This document shows, piece by piece, positions 36,108-39,496 of a DNA stretch of 39,496 nucleotides. The notes below the pieces were generated by a model. That model saw nothing but the letters and a program-made list of their open reading frames with translations, had not been told where the DNA came from and did no database searches. The first letter of the stretch is position 1. Each line of letters begins with the position of its first letter. The stretch comes from a bacterium (GTDB lineage: Bacteria > Myxococcota_A > Bradymonadia > Bradymonadales > Bradymonadaceae), in assembly GCA_030427705.1 (NCBI GenBank), contig JAUIBR010000056.1:1-39496 (forward strand), written 5' to 3'. Position numbers and translations under genes: made by a program.

Positions 36108-36737
36108 ATGAAGTACCGAGCTCTGGTTGCATTATCCCTTGCCGCCCTACTATTTGCGTGTGGAGACGACGAGTCCTCGAACAACGCGAACAACGCGAAC
36201 AACAGCAACAACTCGAACAACTCGAACAACGCGAACAATTCGAACAACGTCAATAACTCGAACAACGCAAACAACTCGAACAACGCAAACAACAGCAACA
36301 ACGCGAACAATTCGAACAACTCCAATAACTCCAACAATTCGAACAACGGAGCTGGCGAATACATTGTCGCGGACGTCGACGGGTCGGAGTTACGGGCAGA
36401 GTCCGAGACCCGCACGGAAATGATTGGACAAAATCTTCAAATCGCCGCGTCCACATTGGACCAAGGCGGCGCCTCGGTGTTTATCTACCGCATTCAGGTG
36501 CCCAATGGAGATGCAGCCACTTACGATTGCGCAACGGACGATGTAACCGTGACCTACAGTCGACTAGATGGTCAGCTAATCAACAATTGGACCACGAGCG
36601 ACACGTGCACGATTGAGATCACGCAAGCTGCAGCCGCCACTGATGATGTGATTCAGGGAACGTTCTCCGCCACCACCTCAGACGGGAACACAACGGTCGA
36701 GATTACGAACGGTCAGTTCTCGATCATCCGAGACTAG
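36108..36737 (+). CDS. Lipoprotein with long Asn-rich spacer
   Basis: 209 residues. The signal peptide ends in LLFAC (Cys18), followed by GDDESS. Residues 24-80 consist almost wholly of Asn with Ser, Ala or Val at every third position. The folded part (about 82-209) is beta-rich with one cysteine pair (YDC and DTC), and is not a family I recognise. The Asn spacer probably lifts the domain away from the membrane, as in many lipoproteins of related bacteria. GGAG lies about five bases before the ATG at 36108. The gene follows the zinc-ribbon gene after 19 bases and meets the convergent amidase gene with no gap. Confidence 0.88.
   Translation: MKYRALVALSLAALLFACGDDESSNNANNANNSNNSNNSNNANNSNNVNNSNNANNSNNANNSNNANNSNNSNNSNNSNNGAGEYIVADVDGSELRAESETRTEMIGQNLQIAASTLDQGGASVFIYRIQVPNGDAATYDCATDDVTVTYSRLDGQLINNWTTSDTCTIEITQAAAATDDVIQGTFSATTSDGNTTVEITNGQFSIIRD
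36175..36349 (+). repeat. Nine-base coding repeat (NNN-AAC-AAC) encoding the Asn spacer
   Basis: About nineteen units of the form TCG/GCG/AGC/TCC followed by AAC AAC (or AAT) run in phase with the lipoprotein frame. The first codon of each unit varies while AAC AAC is kept, so protein-level selection for Asn-Asn-X spacing is visible. Whole-unit slippage would change the spacer length without a frameshift. Confidence 0.9.
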
Positions 36738-38966
36738 TCACTCGCCCAACAGATAACGGAATTCACTAAACTCAGCTCGCTCGAGCGTCTGGCGTGTGTA
36801 CTCCGTGAAGTTGGTTGCGTTCAGGTCGAACTTCCCGCCGTCTTTCAGGACCTCTTCAAAAGCGAGGTTTGCCGCTTCGCGGTGGAGTCGATTGAAGTCT
36901 TCAATCGAGACGCTCGACCGGTCTGGCGCCGCAGCCCGACCGGTTGGACGACGATGTTTGGTCGCCTGCTCATAGCCATAGGCAATTTCGAAGAGAGTGG
37001 GTTCGTCCCACTTCCTCCCCATCAGAATCATCCCCACAGGCAATCCACTGTACGAGCCAACATTGATCGTCATCGCTGGAAGTGTTGATGTAGAATACGG
37101 AATACAGTTTGGTTTCGACCGACTTGCCCGTGCTACCCCGAACGCTTCGGTGGGAAAGATCAGAGCATCTAGCTCCAGGACATCCATGATGGCCTCGAAG
37201 TGTTTGCGATTCTTGTCATACGCTTCCAAACCTGCGCTCAACGAGCCTGATGGATTCTGAAGCCGCGACTCAAGTCGCTCCAAGCATTGCTCTACACTCT
37301 CATGGATGTGATGAGAGAATCGCCCTGTTCGACATACATCCTGAAGTTCATCATGTGGTCCTGTTGTCGATTCAATCCAAGCCTTCGAACGATGCACAGA
37401 GCTAGAACCATATCGATTCGAGCTGAAATCAGTGGCGATGATATTGTCCACAATCGTCGCCCCCTGCCGCTCCATGTCTTCCATGGCCCGTCGCCAGATT
37501 TTTTGCACTTCTGGCGGCCCACCAAAGAACGGTTCTCGGTATCCACCGCCGTCTTGTGGCAAATCCCGCAACACACCAATCCGCTTGCCTTCGAGACCAT
37601 CAACCTTCAGCGAATCCAAGAACGACTCCGGACGTTTCCAATCGTCCGGACGGAATGTGTCGTCCTCGTCTGGCTGCGCCATTGCATCCATAAAATACGC
37701 AAGGTCCCGAATGCTGCGGGTCATTGGACCAGACACCGTATCGAGTGGGCTCGTAGGCATGATTCCGCGGGTACTGACCAATCCCAATGTGGAGCGAAGT
37801 GTCGATAGGCCATTGTAAGATGCAGGTTGGGTCAAGGACGCACAGTTATCGGTACCAAGTCCGGCCATAGCCATGTTCGCGCCTGTTGCTGCACCTGAAC
37901 CGGAACTGGAACCACCTGAGTTTAGCGTCGTATTGTAGGCGTTGCCGGTCTTCCCACTGCGTCCGCCGATGCCTTGAACCCCGGACGCAAACTCGTCCAT
38001 GGCCGAAGAAGCAAGCACCAACGCCCCCCGGCTCTTCAACATTTCGATTGTATGGCTATCGTACGTGAGTCTGACGCCTTCATATGCGAAAGACCCCCCC
38101 GTTGAATTTACATCCAACGTTCCGTAGTTGGTTTTCACGACAAACGGAACACAGTGCAATGGTCCCACCAGCTCTTCCGTTTCCGCGAAACGTTCGTCCA
38201 GATCACGCGCCTGCTCAAGAACACCGTCGTTGATAGATATGATGGCGTTGATCGGAGGCCCATTCGCGATGTTCAAGTCGTACTCGTATATACGGCTTAG
38301 AAACGCCTGAACCACACCCTCACAAGAAATCTCGCCTTCCCGAATTGCAGTGGTCAGTGTGTCAACTGATGCCTCCACGATATCAAAAGGGAGTTCCTGG
38401 CAGGCATCGCCTACGCCATCGTCGTTCACATCCGTTTGTCCGGCGTTTGGTGCATCAACACAGTTGTCGCAAGCGTCTCCGACACCATCGTTGTCCGTAT
38501 CATCGTTTGATTCGCTTGCAACAGTCGGACACAGGTCTACACAATCGTTGAACCCATCGGCGTCGGAGTCGTTCGCATCTTCACCCGAAGGGCAAGGGTC
38601 ACATTCGTCGCCGATACCGTCGGAGTCCGAATCCCGGTCGTCTTCCTGCTGATTGATTAGCGGACAGTTATCGGTTTCGTCGGGATCCCCGTCGCCGTCG
38701 TCGTCATCATCACAGGCATTGCCTTGACCATCATGGTCGGAGTCCAACTGGTCCGGGTTGGCAACACTGACGCAGTTATCGCACTCGTCGGCGGCCCCGT
38801 CCCCGTCCTCATCAGGATCTTCAGGAGTCGTGGATTCGACACACGTTAGGTTTGGAGGTTCAGGCAGGTTGTTCTCGCCTTCCGCTTCGTCTCCACAACT
38901 GAAGACCGAGCATGACCCCACAACACCGATGCACATCAACACGAAATACTTCTGCCAGGTTGGCAT
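36738..38966 (-). CDS. Amidase-signature enzyme as a lipoprotein with thrombospondin type 3 repeats
   Basis: 742 residues from the ATG at 38966, which has GGAG five bases upstream; an open extension to 39056 lacks such a site. A signal peptide ends in VFSC (Cys24). About five thrombospondin type 3 repeats follow (about 45-175), with motifs such as DSDHDGQGNACD and DTDNDGVGDACDNC that bind calcium in known proteins. The amidase domain has the catalytic Lys in PFVVKTNYGT, the cis-Ser in SGGSSSGSGAATG and the nucleophile Ser in GTDNCASLTQPA, where most members have GTDTGGSI. The enzyme would hydrolyse an amide at the cell surface or in the periplasm; the substrate is unknown. Confidence 0.9.
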   Translation of the reverse strand: MPTWQKYFVLMCIGVVGSCSVFSCGDEAEGENNLPEPPNLTCVESTTPEDPDEDGDGAADECDNCVSVANPDQLDSDHDGQGNACDDDDDGDGDPDETDNCPLINQQEDDRDSDSDGIGDECDPCPSGEDANDSDADGFNDCVDLCPTVASESNDDTDNDGVGDACDNCVDAPNAGQTDVNDDGVGDACQELPFDIVEASVDTLTTAIREGEISCEGVVQAFLSRIYEYDLNIANGPPINAIISINDGVLEQARDLDERFAETEELVGPLHCVPFVVKTNYGTLDVNSTGGSFAYEGVRLTYDSHTIEMLKSRGALVLASSAMDEFASGVQGIGGRSGKTGNAYNTTLNSGGSSSGSGAATGANMAMAGLGTDNCASLTQPASYNGLSTLRSTLGLVSTRGIMPTSPLDTVSGPMTRSIRDLAYFMDAMAQPDEDDTFRPDDWKRPESFLDSLKVDGLEGKRIGVLRDLPQDGGGYREPFFGGPPEVQKIWRRAMEDMERQGATIVDNIIATDFSSNRYGSSSVHRSKAWIESTTGPHDELQDVCRTGRFSHHIHESVEQCLERLESRLQNPSGSLSAGLEAYDKNRKHFEAIMDVLELDALIFPTEAFGVARASRSKPNCIPYSTSTLPAMTINVGSYSGLPVGMILMGRKWDEPTLFEIAYGYEQATKHRRPTGRAAAPDRSSVSIEDFNRLHREAANLAFEEVLKDGGKFDLNATNFTEYTRQTLERAEFSEFRYLLGE
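38373..38851 (-). repeat. Asp-rich thrombospondin type 3 repeat coding region
   Basis: Repeated Asp-x-Asp-x-Asp-Gly and Cys-Asp-Asn-Cys motifs, with intervals of roughly 25-36 codons, are encoded here. They form the calcium-binding-like stalk of the amidase lipoprotein. Confidence 0.75.
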
Positions 38967-39018
38967 GGTGACTCCATTCATTCGCAAAAAAATCGCTGAA
39001 TCACCTATCAGCCACTGG

Positions 39019-39048
39019 AGAATATGCAAACCCCGATCGAATTGCCAA
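39019..39048 (-). promoter_or_regulatory. Candidate sigma-70-like promoter of the amidase gene
   Basis: On the minus strand TTGGCA (39043-39048) is separated by 18 bases from TATTCT (39019-39024). These match five and four of six consensus bases. Transcription would start near 39012, about 45 bases before the ATG. The site lies just beyond the rRNA operon terminator, which fits an independent promoter. Confidence 0.45.
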
Positions 39049-39067
39049 TGCGTCAAGAAACGAATAA

Positions 39068-39089
39068 GCCCACGTCTTACGACGTGGGC
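39068..39089 (-). terminator. Intrinsic terminator of the rRNA operon
   Basis: A perfect 9-bp stem (GCCCACGTC paired with GACGTGGGC) with a 4-base loop lies 15 bases beyond the 3' end of 5S rRNA. On the minus strand it is followed by TTATTCGTTTCTT. On the plus strand it is followed by five T residues, so it may stop transcription in both directions. Confidence 0.8.
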
Positions 39090-39103
39090 TTTTTCAATAA
39101 AAT

Positions 39104-39221
39104 GGTTGGCAGCGACCTACTCTCCCACCGGGACAGCCCGGCAGTACCATCGGCGCTGGAGAGCTTAACTTCTGAGTTCGGGATGGGATCAGGTGTACCC
39201 TCTCCGCTCTAGCCACCAACC
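39104..39221 (-). rRNA. rrf: 5S ribosomal RNA
   Basis: About 118 bases. The 5' and 3' ends pair (GGTTGGTGGC with GCTGCCAACC). The conserved central part reads, on the minus strand, CCCATCCCGAACTCAGAAG, followed by TTAAGCTC and later GGGAGAGTAGGTCG near the 3' end. The ends are set by the terminal helix and may be off by one or two bases. Confidence 0.96.
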
Positions 39222-39234
39222 AAATCTAGTGGAC

Positions 39235-39290
39235 GATAACTGGACCACTTGCGCGGGGGTTTGACACCCAATAGTTGGGGTCCAGCTATC
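39235..39290 (-). other. Imperfect 12-bp inverted repeat in the 23S-5S spacer
   Basis: GATA-A-CTGGACC (39235-39246) pairs with GGTCCAG-C-TATC (39279-39290), with one mismatch. Inside lies CCCAA/TTGGG. It sits just ahead of the 5S 5' end and is probably a processing stem. The rest of the spacer (39222-39448) shows no tRNA and no gene. Confidence 0.45.
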
Positions 39291-39448
39291 AACCAAGCTT
39301 TCAAAGAACGGACCTTAACAGGTCAATAGGATGATGAAAATTTTGTTCATTTGGTTTTGAGGCCAATTGAACTACGGATTCGATTTTTCTCTTCCCATGT
39401 GATGGGTCGAGGGTGACCGACAAAGTGTCAGTAAATGAATTAATTGAA

Positions 39449-39496
39449 AATTAAGCCTCTCGGACGATTAGTACAGGTCGACTACACATGTTGCCA
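39449..39496 (-). rRNA. rrl: 23S ribosomal RNA, 3' end (partial)
   Basis: On the minus strand the window begins inside 23S rRNA and reads CTGTACTAATCGTCCGAGAG followed by GCTTAA. This is the conserved 3' end, which in other bacteria reads GTACTAAT...CGAG..GCTTAA. The gene continues beyond the right edge. The exact mature 3' end is not determined. Confidence 0.9.

Noticed and set aside
36175-36349. CRISPR-like regular repeat
   Set aside because: Units are nine bases, in coding phase, with no spacers.
36127-36456. Thr/Arg-rich and Leu/Phe-rich open frames across the Asn repeat
   Set aside because: They are low-complexity shadows of the nine-base repeat; the lipoprotein frame has the signal peptide and ribosome binding site.
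39355-39385. tRNA-like D-arm in the 23S-5S spacer (minus strand GTAGTTCAATTGG)
   Set aside because: No acceptor stem, anticodon arm or T-arm can be built around it.

Overview
The window looks like chromosomal DNA of a Gram-negative bacterium with an outer membrane, probably of the Myxococcota/Bradymonadales type (former Deltaproteobacteria). This is an inference from several traits: a lipoprotein with a long Asn-Asn-Ser linker, a lipoprotein with thrombospondin type 3 repeats, a MopE-like Asp/Cys motif in a membrane enzyme, a Hanks kinase with the HRDVSPQN catalytic loop, and an MCE lipid transporter. Genes are densely packed, with many ATGA or TGATG stop/start overlaps. No gene-free stretch exceeds 300 bases, and I saw no CRISPR array, tRNA or intact insertion sequence.

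Layout. (1) 1-5348: an intrinsic terminator, a TPR protein (-), alaS (+) and a tail-anchored Ser/Thr kinase (-). (2) 5523-8363: a secreted M16 peptidase and its inactive lipoprotein-like partner, which together look like one split M16B enzyme. (3) 8353-12536 (-): a 1091-residue exported coiled-coil/membrane/ATPase protein translationally coupled to an MscS-type channel. (4) 12540-18436 (+): a TPR lipoprotein followed by an MCE (Mla-like) lipid transporter with two different ATPases, two different permeases, a small outer-membrane protein and the MCE protein. (5) 18399-21784 (-): an O-antigen-ligase-like TPR protein with a His/Asp-rich tail and an alpha/beta hydrolase. (6) 21890-26612 (+): a signal-peptidase-I-like protein that lacks both catalytic residues, followed by a heterodimeric ABC exporter. 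(7) 26662-36088 (+): a tightly overlapped cluster of DUF4129, DUF4350, MoxR, DUF58, SpoIIM-like, RDD, a membrane-bound sulfatase-fold enzyme and a zinc-ribbon protein, then an Asn-linker lipoprotein ending at 36737. (8) 36738-39496 (-): a lipoprotein amidase with Ca-binding type repeats, then the end of an rRNA operon (terminator, 5S and the 3' end of 23S).

The most interesting points are these. The two MCE ATPases carry complementary defects that fall in the same composite ATP site: Walker B Glu to Asp in one and a broken signature in the other. The same asymmetric logic is seen in the ABC exporter further along. The MscS channel is paired with an exported coiled-coil ATPase whose Walker A lysine is arginine. 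The signal peptidase homologue has Gly and Leu where the catalytic Ser and Lys should be. The sulfatase-fold enzyme has Thr at the nucleophile position. All functional statements come from reading motifs by eye; no database search was run.
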